64,000 nucleotides of DNA from Coffea arabica (Eukaryota > Streptophyta > Magnoliopsida > Gentianales > Rubiaceae): assembly GCF_036785885.1 (NCBI RefSeq), contig NC_092312.1, positions 11,116,001-11,180,000 on the forward strand, given 5' to 3'. The notes beneath the pieces are model-generated. The model worked only from the letters and a program-made list of their open reading frames with translations. It was not told the origin of the DNA and did not search any database. Positions 12,669 to 23,860 of the stretch are shown one piece after another (position 1 is the stretch's first letter; each line of letters starts with the position of its first letter). Position numbers and translations under genes: made by a program.

Positions 12669-13248
12669 TGAACCAGCGACTTATCGATTATATATAGGTA
12701 AAACGTGTTAGCAACTAAGCTGTCCTTCGTTGTCATGCCCAGCTACTTAAATTCTTATAAGATGAAATTAATTAGTGTCTTTCTTTTTTAATAAGATTTT
12801 TTGGTATGTGTTTTATAAGTGTACACAATCAAAATCCACGGTTACACCAAAACTGTTTGAATTTGTACCAGATTTTGTCAAAAAGTTTTTTCTATTATAT
12901 GCTCTAAGTCAGAAGATAAACACCAAAAAAAAAAAAAAAAAAAAAGACACAGAATGGCTTCACTGAAATTAAAACTTTTTGACGTTATCCCCAGCTTCCT
13001 AAATTTGGATGGTCTATAGTTTCCCCTTTTACGCCCCTAAATTGGGTACAGCTTAAGGTTTAATTTTTGCAAACAACATTAATTGGCTTTAACACTTGGG
13101 AGATGGTATTCCACCACTAATATCTTCATGGAATTCAATTAATTTCTTGACATGGATTAGTAGAATCGTATCTTATCTGTATTCGATAAAATACTTCCAA
13201 TGATGGAGGTGAAATTATTTATCCTGGTGTCTCCGACATTTATGATGA

Positions 13249-14266
13249 AATCTTAATGGCTTAATTACGTGTTACCTCCTGTAATTAGGGCCAAGTGGCA
13301 GATTGCTCCCGGTATTTACAAAACCTACAAATTACCCCCTATTGACTACAAGGCAAATATATGTCTCTTGCAAAATGACAATTACACTCTCATCATCAGA
13401 CATTGTAGATGATCCTCTTTCTTCTTCTTTTTCCCGGTTATAGATAGATTTTCTTTTTCTCCTCCTCCATATTGACCATGATATACAAATTTTAAGAATA
13501 ATATGCTAAAGAATTTTTTTTTATGGAACATATGTTTTTATTTTCTTGTAAATAATTTCTTTTGATGAGTAAATATATTTATTGTTATTCAGCTATGTAA
13601 GATATTTAACTATTATAAATTATTATACGATATGAGAAGAAGTATATGTAATAATAATAATAAAACTTAAGTAGCTTCTATTTTTCTTTAATAATTTCTT
13701 GCTGTGTATTAATTGTTGACAAAATGTTGATGTTGCACTAGTATGCATTAATTGTTAATAAAAATACAAGTTACGTTCATTAAAAATATATATATATATA
13801 TATATATTTTTTGGGCTTCTTATAATAATTTATGATGGTTAAATATTCAACAAAAAAATAACTATTTAATTTTTATTTTTAGTAACAAAAAATGCTTAAC
13901 AAGAATTTGTTAATAAAGTAGAAGTTACATATAATAAAATGTACTTATTAATTTCTTATGACAATTAAATTTTTCATAATATATTCTTTAGCACATTAGT
14001 ATGAAAATTTATATATCACTGCAGGAATTAAGAACGAGGAAAAAGAAATGTAAACAATAATACGAAAAAAAAAACAAGAAGAAAGAGAAAAAGACAAATG
14101 GCCGTTGAATAATATTCTAACAATGAGTGTATAATTACCTTTTTACTACCCAAATACATTAGACCATTATCCTCTAGGGGTAATTTGTAGGTTTCATGAA
14201 TACCGAGATGATTTGCTATTAACAACTAATTACAAGGGGGCACAATGTATTTAAGCCAATTTTAAT
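13249..14266. mobile_element. 1.0-kb MULE-like element with about 83-bp imperfect inverted repeats
   Basis: The proposed element is 13258-14257. GGCTTAA at its left end and TTAAGCC at its right end open imperfect inverted repeats of about 83 bp that share blocks such as TGTAATTAG and CCTACAAATTACCCC (inverted on the right as GGGGTAATTTGTAGG). The flanks AATCTTAAT (13249-13257) and AATTTTAAT (14258-14266) match at 8 of 9 positions, as expected for an ageing 9-bp Mutator-type duplication. The interior is very AT-rich with a TA microsatellite near 13787-13806 and no coding capacity. Confidence 0.65.
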
Positions 14267-15085
14267 GTAACTTCTTTAGTCCCTAGCATTCACACTTTTC
14301 TATGACTCCAATGGGTACACCTCTGCTTACAAGCATTCATATATCGAGTGTAGATTAAATACTGACAACTACAACATCACACAATTACAATAAAGTCTCA
14401 CACACTATGGGGCTGATGAGAAGATTGCACCTGATTTAGTTAGTGATTGGCCTCCATCAAGTACTAATTTTTTCCCAAATTCCAACCAGCCAAAACATGA
14501 CGAATAAAAGAAGAAAAAGCAAAAGACATTCGTGTGTGTGTGTGTGTGGTTTTGCTTATTGAAAGGTGGTAAGAACATAAAAAGCGAGCTTGAACAATTG
14601 GGCATGGTGAAATCATCCATGATACATAATTTTCCAGCATAAGCGTCATTAACAAGATCTCACAACTTAATGCACTCCAGATTTGTAGGCTGAAAACTTA
14701 AGTCCGTGGCAAGCTGCAACATTAATCTTCTTTCTTTACAGCACCGTCCAATTGGACTTTTAGGGCCTCCGTTTCAATAGCACGTCTGGTGAATTTCCCT
14801 TTCTGTATGATGAATTGATTTCTCATTGGTAGTAGTATATCCACATCTGCTCCCTTTTCTTCTTTGCAATTTTTTTTTTTTTTTTTGGACTCTAAACAGG
14901 ATCATTGAGCCGTAAGAAGTGAAGTCACCCTTACGTGGTGTTTGGCTTGTCGCATCAAGCTGTATTTGGAATCTAAAAAAGTTGAACCAACCATAAAGAT
15001 TATAAACAAAAGATAGAAAACTACAACACAACCAAAGTAAATAAATGGCCACATGTGATTCTCAAGTCTCAATTAGTTTCCCTTC

Positions 15086-15123
15086 TTTTTTTTTTTAAAA
15101 GCAAAAGCAGGAGGATTCGAACC
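15086..15123 (-). mobile_element. SINE-like relic with a Pol III B box
   Basis: On the minus strand a perfect B-box consensus, GGTTCGAATCC (15113-15123), is followed after about 15 bases by an A run of about 11 (15086-15096). A B box next to an A tail is typical of tRNA-derived SINEs. I find no convincing A box upstream and no target-site duplication, so this is at best a truncated copy. A degraded tRNA fragment is the alternative. Confidence 0.35.
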
Positions 15124-15450
15124 CGAGACCTCTTGCTTACACTCCCTCTCCCCATTTGTTGCATTTGAATTATCTTATTCATCTATTTCTCAAACTGTAA
15201 CTTTCTAGTCTCAGACTATTAAATTAGAGAGACCATCTTAAGCCACCGTAGTGGATACATATTTATTTTAGCAAGTAAAAGTTTCGATGAGTTCGATTTC
15301 GATCACCATCATAAATCAGGATAATATTTTTGAAACCATAGATTATTTACATAAATTCTTATCAATCGTACACCAATTGGGACCATAGGTCACTCACATA
15401 GAGTGTTACCGATCGCTCACCAACACAACTTTTATATTCACAGTAAAATT

Positions 15451-15722
15451 CAAATACACGATCTTTTGTAAAGAAGTAATCTATTCTTATCAATTGAACC
15501 GACTTGTTTTGCACTCCGCCTCTTAAAATGCATCTACTATGCTGATACTTGTCGCTGCTTTCACAATAATGTCCGATTTTGAGTAGTTTCAAATACACGA
15601 TCTTTTACGAGGAAGTAATCCATTCCCACCAATTGAACCAACTTATTTTGGCTTCCGCCTCTTAAAATGCATCTACTGTTCTGATACCTGCCGCTGCTTT
15701 CACAATAACGTCCTGTTTTGAG
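15451..15722. repeat. Tandem duplication, period 139 bp
   Basis: CAAATACACGATCTTTT at 15451 recurs at 15590, and the two copies align through CTTAAAATGCATCTACT, CGCTGCTTTCACAATAA and TTTTGAG. They differ at scattered positions. No coding content. Confidence 0.8.
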
Positions 15723-16485
15723 TTTTTTCCCGATCTCTTAACAATAATGTCAGGGACGTGCCTTTAATATAAAATAAAGTGGATACTTTACGGTAGTTCC
15801 ATTGATCAAAACAATCTACCATTCCGACTAACACTTGTACAACAAAATAAAAAGCAATCGGGCTGAATTGTTTGGAAGACTATTAAGTGGATAAGTTGGT
15901 AGCTTTGTTATGATAAAGATTATTTCAAAAATTGTGTTAGAATACTGTGTCTATTATAGTACTTTTTAATGTGACATGTATGAATTAAAAAATATAACTA
16001 AAAAAGTAATTAAAAATGTTTATAATATAATATTTTTTTTTTAAATAACACTACTCCAATTCCAAATGCACTTACTCTCTACACCGTTTCTACAATGCTA
16101 TCTAGTGAATATTTAACATTAAGATGGTGGTGGTGTCACATGTGCGTGCCCCTTATCATAGGATTTTCAATCAAATAACCATCATCATCAGATTTTGAAA
16201 GTTCTCCTGTTTTTATATTTATTATGAAAAAATTAAAATGGCTAATGATTTGATTAGTTTTCTTTTATGGATAGTATAAATCATACACCGACGGTCCATA
16301 CAAAATTAATAAGGTTAACGAGACGGTGACAAATAGTCCAAATAACCCCTTTAAAAAGGTTGCATATTGGGATCCCTCATCGGTCTATCCACATCAAATC
16401 ATTAATCCAAATTTCAGCCCATGGTTCCCGAAGGAAAGGGGCAAAGGTCCCCTGTAGACTTCCCTCTCTAAATCTCATCTTTAAA

Positions 16486-19400
16486 ATGCCGACTTTTTCT
16501 TCAGGCTTTGCTGCCAAATTCCCCTTTGCCTTGGTCCAGAGAAGTAATTCCTTCCCTGGCCACCTGACAAAATTTCCCATCTTATCTGACAAAAAGCATA
16601 ACCGCCAGAATCTAACCAACTTATCCGTCTGTGTGTTGAACTCGAGGTCCAACCAGAATAATCACTCTGCTTCAACGATGGAAGAAATCAACGGGTTGGA
16701 GTTTGACACACCATTTTCATCAGAAACAAAGGACGAGTTTTCCAAAGAATTGGAAGTTGCTGTTAAAGCAGTGCATATGGCTTGTATGCTGTGTCAAAGA
16801 GTTCAAGAAAGCTTGGTTTCTGAAACCCATGAGGCCAATGATCAACAAGTTCATTCCAAGGATGACAATTCTCCTGTGACAGTCGCAGGTACAAAATGTT
16901 CTATCTATCCTTAACTGACGTGAGCTGTTGTTCAAATTTGACTGTTGACTGTGTTTCTTGTCTTTCATTGGCTGGAATTGTCCTTTATGGTTAAAATATT
17001 AACTTCCTTGTGTTGGACTGAAACACTGCTGAGGCTGCTAAAAAGTGTAGGCTGACAAAATTTTGAACCGTGACGGGGTTGGGGTCGGGGTTGGGGGGGT
17101 TGTTATGGGTCACAATATTCGGTGGATTTTGGAATATGTATTGGGAGCCAATATGGCTGTCAAGTTGCAACATATTATCCAACTGTTTTGCTCCCAACTG
17201 CCGCATGTTTCATTTTCTAATTGCTTAAGAGCGGTGGAATCCACACGTGATGAGGTATAAGAGTTTATTTTAGTCTCAAACAAGCTTCAATTTCAGTGTT
17301 CTCTCTTAGCTGAAAAACGAAAGAGATCCAATGTTCTCGAGGATATTGGTGTTTTAGATCGTGATTTGGCCCAACCTACAACTATTGGCTGTGACAGTGA
17401 CAGTAGTACTAGTGGGTGAAAAAGGTTTCAAAATTTTAATGTGGGGATATATTCAGAAGTTTAAGAACTAGTCAAAGGTCTGTTCTGCTGTGGGAAAAAA
17501 AAATGAAAGAAAAACTGATATCGGATTCATCAGTTACAGAATTAATAATTCTGATTTGTCAGTTATAGAAAGGACTTCTAACCTGTCCTTGATTAGTTAA
17601 CTGTACGAAAACTCCTGGAACTGCTGTGAGCTATCTCCACTTATCAAGAAGCTGTTTTGGGTTTACAAGCTGCAAATTATGTCCAGAAAATCTTTTGCTT
17701 GTTAATCACTTTCTTTAACTTAATTAAAAGAAGGGCATGTTCTTGGCTCGTTAATAGTGTAAAAGAAATAACGGATATCCTGATTTCACATGTGCTTTGG
17801 TTTATAGAAGGTTCCGTGACTCATCTATCTCTTTGGCCAATTTCGCTGCAAGGTTTACTTTTTAATAGATAAGGTGTTGAATGGCGTATGCACAAATACA
17901 GCAGTAGTTTTCCTTGAGCCTATTCATGATCTCTACAAATTTTCTGTTGTTTTTTCAGTCATCAGTTATTTCTGCTGCTCTTGAAATTGTCATTTTTCTT
18001 TTAAAGTATCAGAAACGTGTTGGTTTTAGTTAAATCACCAATTTCTGGAGACATGATTGACAAAGTCTAATCGGTGGCTAGCTAAAATGAATATTATGCT
18101 CAAAGTTTTTTCTTTTCCCTGTGCTCCTGGGAAAAGCACATTCAAATATTGTGGTTTAGTCTCCAACTTTTAGGATATCCAAGTTACTACTAGGCTGCGA
18201 TGGTGAATTTTATGTTTTGAGTAGTTTGGTGGTTTTGTTCAGCTTGTAACTGGAAGATCCATTTCAAATAATAAAATTACTTTTAAATACCAGAGAACGA
18301 AGCACAGTTCAACAGATAGCAGGAAACTTTGCCTCAAGGGACAACTTTTCTTGTATAGGAGTTTATGTGAAATTATGTGTATGACAATATGCTGTTCTTA
18401 CTTCCCGCATATTTACCCTCTCTTCCACAGAAAAGCAATTCATGTAAAATCAGCATATTTTCTTTTAAAGTCAAGTTTCCTGTATAATGCTTAATCAATT
18501 TTCCATGAAGCAGCTACTGAGTAATATGGAAGCAAATATCACACATCTCATCACTGGTTCGTTCAAAGTTATGGTTCTTTTTTCCCCCCTAGTTAATCAT
18601 TTGAAAGTTCATCAGATTTAATGATTGTGTTCTATTTGGAGGTCATAATTTGGAATTCTTGAGATCCTACAGTCATCATCTATAAAACCACCAAAAATAT
18701 CCCTATTCAAAGCTGATAAACTCCAATGTTCTTTTGCCAATGTCACCTTTAATGGTATGCTATGTCTTAATGTCGCTAAGTAAATATTTTGCACAGGCTT
18801 ATGTAATTATTTCCAAAAATTTTCTGCCCTTTACTTTCTATCAGGTATATATTTCTCTTGTTTCATCAGGCCATCATCATTTTTATCCAATTTTGGATAA
18901 ATCATCTAGATATTTGATCTCCAACTTTGGATTGCTAATTCAACTAGTGTCTTATTTGCGTCTTGCAAACAGATTGGAGTGTCCAAGCAACAGTGAGCTG
19001 GGTCCTTTCTGAGGCTTTTGGCAGTGAAAATGTTTCAATTGTTGCGGAAGAAGATGTTGAGGTACTGTCAAAGGCTAGTTCAGCTGACCTACTTAAAAGT
19101 GTGGTAAAGAAAGTGAATCAATGTTTAGCCAAAGCCCCACTATTGGGACTGGAAGCTCCCTCGAGGCCTCTAGATATGAGAGAGGTTCTAAATGCAATCA
19201 GTCGATGCAACTCAAGGGGTGGGAAAAGTGGAAGGTTTTGGGTTCTTGATCCTGTTGATGGCACCTTGGGCTTTGTGCGTGGGGATCAGTATGCCATTGC
19301 TCTGGCATTGATAGAAGATGGAGAACCTGTCATAGGAGTACTTGGATGTCCAAATTACCCAATGAAGAAGGATTGGCTGAGCTATCAAAATGGTTACCGC

Positions 19401-20058
19401 AGACTTTTATCTAGATTGACCTCACCAACATCAGAAGCTTATGCCAAGGGGTCTGTAATCTATGCCAGGAAGGGTAGTGGCAAAGCCTGGATGCAGACAT
19501 TACTCCATGGAGATAAGAAGTTTGTTTGGCCAAACTCTGCAAGGCAGATTAAAGTATCCTCCATTGGCAACCCTGCAATGGCTACCTTCTGTGAACCAGT
19601 TGAGAAGGCAAATTCTAGTCATTCCTTCACAGCGGGGTTAGCTCATAGTGTTGGAATGAGGTGCGTACATTTTCCCATTCCTCTTAGTTACATTACCAAA
19701 TGCGATGCTGGGTGATAAATCTTGTGAAACTTCTTTTTTTCTTAATCAATTTAGGAACCAACCGTTGCGTCTGTATAGCATGGTGAAGTATGCAGCCATA
19801 GCCCGAGGAGACGCTGAGGTTTTCATGAAGTTTGCCAGGACTGGTTACAAGGAGAAGATATGGGATCATGCAGCTGGAGTGGTAATCATTGAAGAGGCTG
19901 GTGGTGTGGTAACTGATGCCGGAGGACAGCCACTAGACTTCTCGAAAGGCATATATTTGGAAGGTCTTGATCGGGGTATAATCGCCTGTGCTGGAGCCGG
20001 ACTGCATGAGAAGATCCTGAGCGCTGTGGAAGATAGCTGGAACAGTTCTAGTCTTTAA
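16486..20058 (+). CDS. AHL: HAL2-like PAP phosphatase, 3'(2'),5'-bisphosphate nucleotidase, complete
   Basis: Three exons (16486-16888, 18973-19660, 19755-20058) give 464 residues ending at a TAA codon (20056-20058). The protein belongs to the Li+-sensitive, Mg2+-dependent inositol-phosphatase superfamily, HAL2/AHL branch, which removes the 3' phosphate of PAP, a by-product of sulfotransferase reactions. Visible hallmarks: [16 protein letters not shown] across the first junction, metal-binding AEED (about 159-162), LDPVDGT (about 226-232, D227 and D230), [15 protein letters not shown], and WDHAAG (400-405). The first about 90 residues are rich in Ser, Arg, Lys and Asn and poor in acidic residues, consistent with an organelle transit peptide, as known for plant homologues. 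ATG 16486 is the first ATG in this frame. Intron 1 is 2.1 kb and intron 2 is 94 bp. I see no frameshift or missing catalytic residue. The substrate is inferred from the family. Confidence 0.93.
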
Positions 20059-20379
20059 TATGTACTGTAATTGAGTGGATCAAGAAAAGTTAAAAAAGAC
20101 CTTGGGATACTTTGTACAAATGATAGCAGAAGTTACCGTTTGTTCCTGGAGGCTTTCATGGCTTTGCCTGTAATGCTGCTGTTTCTCAAAAGATAGTGAA
20201 AATATCACATTTCTTACTTATATTTGTTTCTGCAAACGGATGAAGATGTATTATATATACACTTTGATATCTGTTCCACCGGTCCATCTTCAATGGTTAC
20301 TGATCAGATCAGATTAGAGCAGTTAATGTCAGGTGTTGCAATTTTAATCTTATAGCGGATTAATTAATTAGCTTGTAAA

Positions 20380-20401
20380 TCTAGACCTTGTCCGGTCTAG
20401 A
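20380..20401. other. Small perfect palindrome
   Basis: TCTAGACC and GGTCTAGA flank a six-base loop (TTGTCC), about 320 bp past the HAL2-like stop codon. It could be a hairpin in a 3' extension or chance; no function is assigned. Confidence 0.6.
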
Positions 20402-23103
20402 CTCGGGGGGCATCTTCAGTTGCTGCAAAACTGCAGCGTATGGGTTGTGGCCCAGATCGGCCGCATTAGGTTTTGGGCCGGGCCACTCCTTTAAACTTTA
20501 GGGAAAAATAATTGTTTTCAAATTTGTACTCACAGTACTAAAAACTACTACTATCCTAGTACTAATCAACGCTTCTTGAGCCTCCACTACCCTACCATTT
20601 TAAAAGTTGCTGTCGCCCGGACAATAGAGGATTTTATTGACAAAGAGTCGTCATATTACACAGCGAATAGTCAATCATGTAATTCAAGGGCAACCCATCC
20701 TTGGAAAGATGAAGATCAGAGCTAGGAGGGCCCATTTTTCAGTCTTTTCCTGAGGGCTAAGTTTTAATGCTTTTAATTCTGTTCCACAAAACCACGGGCG
20801 TCTGACTTCTTCTATCAGGAAGAGAACAAAAAAAAAAAAAAACCACTTTGAATTATTATTGTACTTAAAATACTTGAGAAATTCTATAATTACACCGATA
20901 TCTTATTCTCAGTCAAATTGCAAGATGGTTTTTTTTTTTCATCCAAACAAACTATTTTACATATGAATGATTACTTTTAAATACCTTTCAATATCAAGAA
21001 TTGAAGTTGAGAAAGTATCAAAACGTGCGTATTCCAGAGATCTGAAGTATCAAAACATGATGGTTAGAACTGAAGTTGAGAAGCAAAAATGAAATACTTG
21101 TCCAAATTGATCTGTCTTTCAAGTTCTCCACCTATCTATCGAAGGCTTTGATTTTTTTTTTTTTCGATACGATAAATCTATAATTATTATATTATATGTT
21201 ACGAGCAAGGAAGGACCTGAAAAAAGATTGAAAGAAAATCGAAGGAGTTTGAATCACCTGTCAGAGTCACTTGAAGTGGCTTACCATATTATTGTAGTAG
21301 CCAACGGTGGGAGGCAGGGTTGAAAACCCCCCCCCCCCCCCCATGATCATCCTGGTTTTCTTTGCTAGCAGCAGTACACATACAATACAAATTGTGCACC
21401 TGGACTTCATTTCCATGCAGTAACCGTACAAAGTATTTGACAAACGCTGTTCTGTCTCTGTCATCTGGGAATGCAACCATGCCTATAATAGTGGATTCAC
21501 CAAGAATTCGACCCAAAAAATAAATTTAAAAAGAAAAATGTCTATCTCAACGCAAACCAAATTACTGCATTCCAGCTAGAAAGCAATAATCACTCCATAG
21601 GAAAAAAATTTCTGGGGATTTGCCTACGTCAGTCACATTCATCCAATACGTTCAAAAAGATTTTCCGGTGCCGGCGAAATTAATTTTTTGATCAAATTTG
21701 CTTAAATAAACACGTAAAGGAACCGACATGGCAAATTGAAATTTAAGCACAGATATGATGTGACAGATGAGATGATGTCTCCAGCAAGTTGGTTTAGTCA
21801 ACAAACAAATTCAAAAAAAAGTCAATAATACTGCTTGTTTATTCAGAGATGGCCATTAATGGGGTCCGACAATCTTGACTTCAATCCTTCATCTGCTCAT
21901 CGTAATCTGGAACCGTGTCCATCGTCTAGTTGGTGCGTAGTAGTAGCAGCACTGCAAAATTTAAAGCCCATTGATAAAAAGCTGGTTTGACCATAACCAT
22001 AGAGCTGCATAGACATGAAAAAAAAAAAATCAAATGCATGTGGACTCTTACAGTTATGCTCTGATGAAAAAATGAAAATTTTGGAGCCTTATCTGCCTTG
22101 AGTTGATGCTTAATTCAATGCGCGGTTGTCCAAGTCCTCCGTCTCCCCAGTCCCTAGCTACCGCGCCCTTCTTGTTATTCGATTACGCGATTCCTGCTTG
22201 CAGAGTAAGAATTGGGATCGGAATCATATTATTTGCTTTTGAAACGAAAAGAAGGATCAATTCGGCTCGTTTTTTTTATTGCTATTTTTTAGATTTTTTT
22301 TAAAAAAATATACTGTAACGATTTAATATATGTGAGGTAAAAGAATATTTAACAAATATGATCATGAAAAGCGTGAATTTTTTTTTTTGTTTGCAGAATA
22401 CTTCGATCCAAACAAGAACTTGCTACAAATGTCGAAGGACAGAGGGCAACATCTACCAATTTGATTTTCATTGAATGATCTCCTAATGGTCTGCCCGACA
22501 ATTATCAATATTGAATATTGTTCGAGTATCATTTAATTTTTGATACCTACCGACCAATTACTCCTTAGGAAATCTTGGCTGCACTGACGATGTTAGGTTA
22601 GAATTTATGTCAAGCGCATTGATAGTGGACCTTTTAAAGTACAAATATTTAACACAACGCTAAAGTATCGAATTTATGTCAGGTGCATTGATTCTCGTTT
22701 TTAGTTCTCTTGTTGATCCTCCTCCGTTGGCAGTATAGAGTTTTAGATCGCTATGATAATTCATGGCTCCTGACATTTCCTTTTTTTTCCATGTTACTTT
22801 CACATGTACAAGTTCTTTAGATTTTTGATTGATGCTAAAACACATGAAGGAAATTAATACTACCTATTTAAGGTACGTAACTGCACATAAAATAATAAAA
22901 AGATAATTTTTCTAAACAGTGTCCAAGGTACAAGTGTGCAGGAGGAGCTAGGGTTGAATTGGTTATTAAGGTGAGAGAGATTAAAAGGTGGAGATCCTTG
23001 ATTTAAAACATCTCACTAAAAAAAAAAAAAAGAAGACAAAAGGTACAAATACACAACAAATTTTAAAAGGGATTTTTGCTAGTTTACATACTCAAAAAAT
23101 GTT

Positions 23104-23366
23104 GGCTCTGTTTGAATTCAAGAGTTTTTCAAAAATTAGTTTTTTAAATATTGTTAAAATTTTTAAAAAGTACTCTAAAAGGTACTCTAAAAAGTAGTTT
23201 AAATTTTTTTAACATTTAAAAAATATCCCAAAATATATTCTAAAAACTCTTCAACACTTAAATATCCCAAAATATTTTCTAAAAATATTTCAAAAATATT
23301 TCAAAATATACTATAAAAACTCTGCTACAGTAAAATTTTTCAAAAACAGCTAATCCAAATAAAGCC
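23104..23366. mobile_element. MITE-like element, 263 bp
   Basis: Left end GGCTCTGTTTGAATT and inverted right end GGCTTTATTTGGATT match at 12 of 15 positions. The flanks share GTT directly outside each end, which would be a 3-bp duplication as made by PIF/Harbinger (Tourist) elements. The interior is A/T-rich with degenerate repeats of TATCCCAAAATAT and AAAAACTCT. The superfamily call is tentative. Confidence 0.5.
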
Positions 23367-23595
23367 GTTATCTCCATCGATTAATAGACTTTCCTGACTA
23401 AATTTCATTTTTACGAAAAATAAACATGTACTCCCCATTTAATCCTAGCCCTAGGGGATATGTTAGACCAAGTCATTGAAGAATTACTGATTTATACTAC
23501 AAAAAAAAAGGCATGTAATGAACATGAATAACCTTTGTCTTCTGCCTTTTATTTTGACAATTTTTAAACAGTTTCATGAGCTATATATATATATA

Positions 23596-23640
23596 CTAGG
23601 TGCGGTCCCTGCGCGATGCGTGGGCGTCATGGGATTTTTT
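23596..23640 (-). other. Helitron 3' terminus: hairpin plus CTAG
   Basis: Read on the minus strand: CCC-A-CGC-ATC-GCG-CA-GGG, a six-pair stem with a small asymmetric internal loop and an ATC apical loop, then ACCGCAC and CTAG, then host T. A GC hairpin about 10 bases before CTRR is the termination signal of Helitrons. Confidence 0.85.
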
Positions 23641-23860
23641 TTATTTATATTATTGCGTTGATTGATGGTCTGCGTCTGTGATATAGATAATTTTTTAGGT
23701 TTTTTGAAGAGGATAGATTTATGTGGATCATTGTCTATATCCAATTTACAGGATCATGCAGGCATATTTAGACATATTTACAGCTAAAGCTTCTTAGAGC
23801 TGTTTGCATTTTCAAAAGTGTTAAGGGATTGCAAGCCTAATTGTTGTAGTTGTCGGTTCG

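Larger units (their letters stand above)
10945..13248. other. Spacer with simple repeats and a local duplication
   Basis: No gene seen. It holds an AC microsatellite (11996-12022), an A run near 12212-12231, a C run near 12336-12348, a tandem duplication at 12494-12668, and an AT-rich block just right of the foldback element. Confidence 0.5.
14267..16485. other. Spacer and probable promoter region of the HAL2-like gene
   Basis: No gene. It holds a GT microsatellite (about 14531-14548), a possible SINE relic (15086-15123), a 139-bp tandem duplication (15451-15722) and AT-rich DNA before the HAL2-like start. The reading frame of that gene is open left of ATG 16486 to about 16360, but without any in-frame ATG. 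Confidence 0.5.
20059..23595. other. Spacer between the HAL2-like gene and the Helitron
   Basis: No gene supported. It holds a short palindrome downstream of the HAL2-like gene (20380-20401), a C run at about 21328-21342, a MITE-like element (23104-23366), and a TA microsatellite (23582-23595) that is the left flank of the Helitron. Confidence 0.5.

Noticed and set aside
15086..15170. Functional tRNA gene
   Set aside because: Only a B box is present. No cloverleaf or A box can be built around it.
16360..16485. Upstream extension of the HAL2-like protein
   Set aside because: The frame is open, but its first codon is TTG and there is no in-frame ATG before 16486.
21328..21342. C homopolymer (also near 12336 and 52823)
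   Set aside because: Simple homopolymers without other signal. They may partly reflect sequencing error and have no assigned role.
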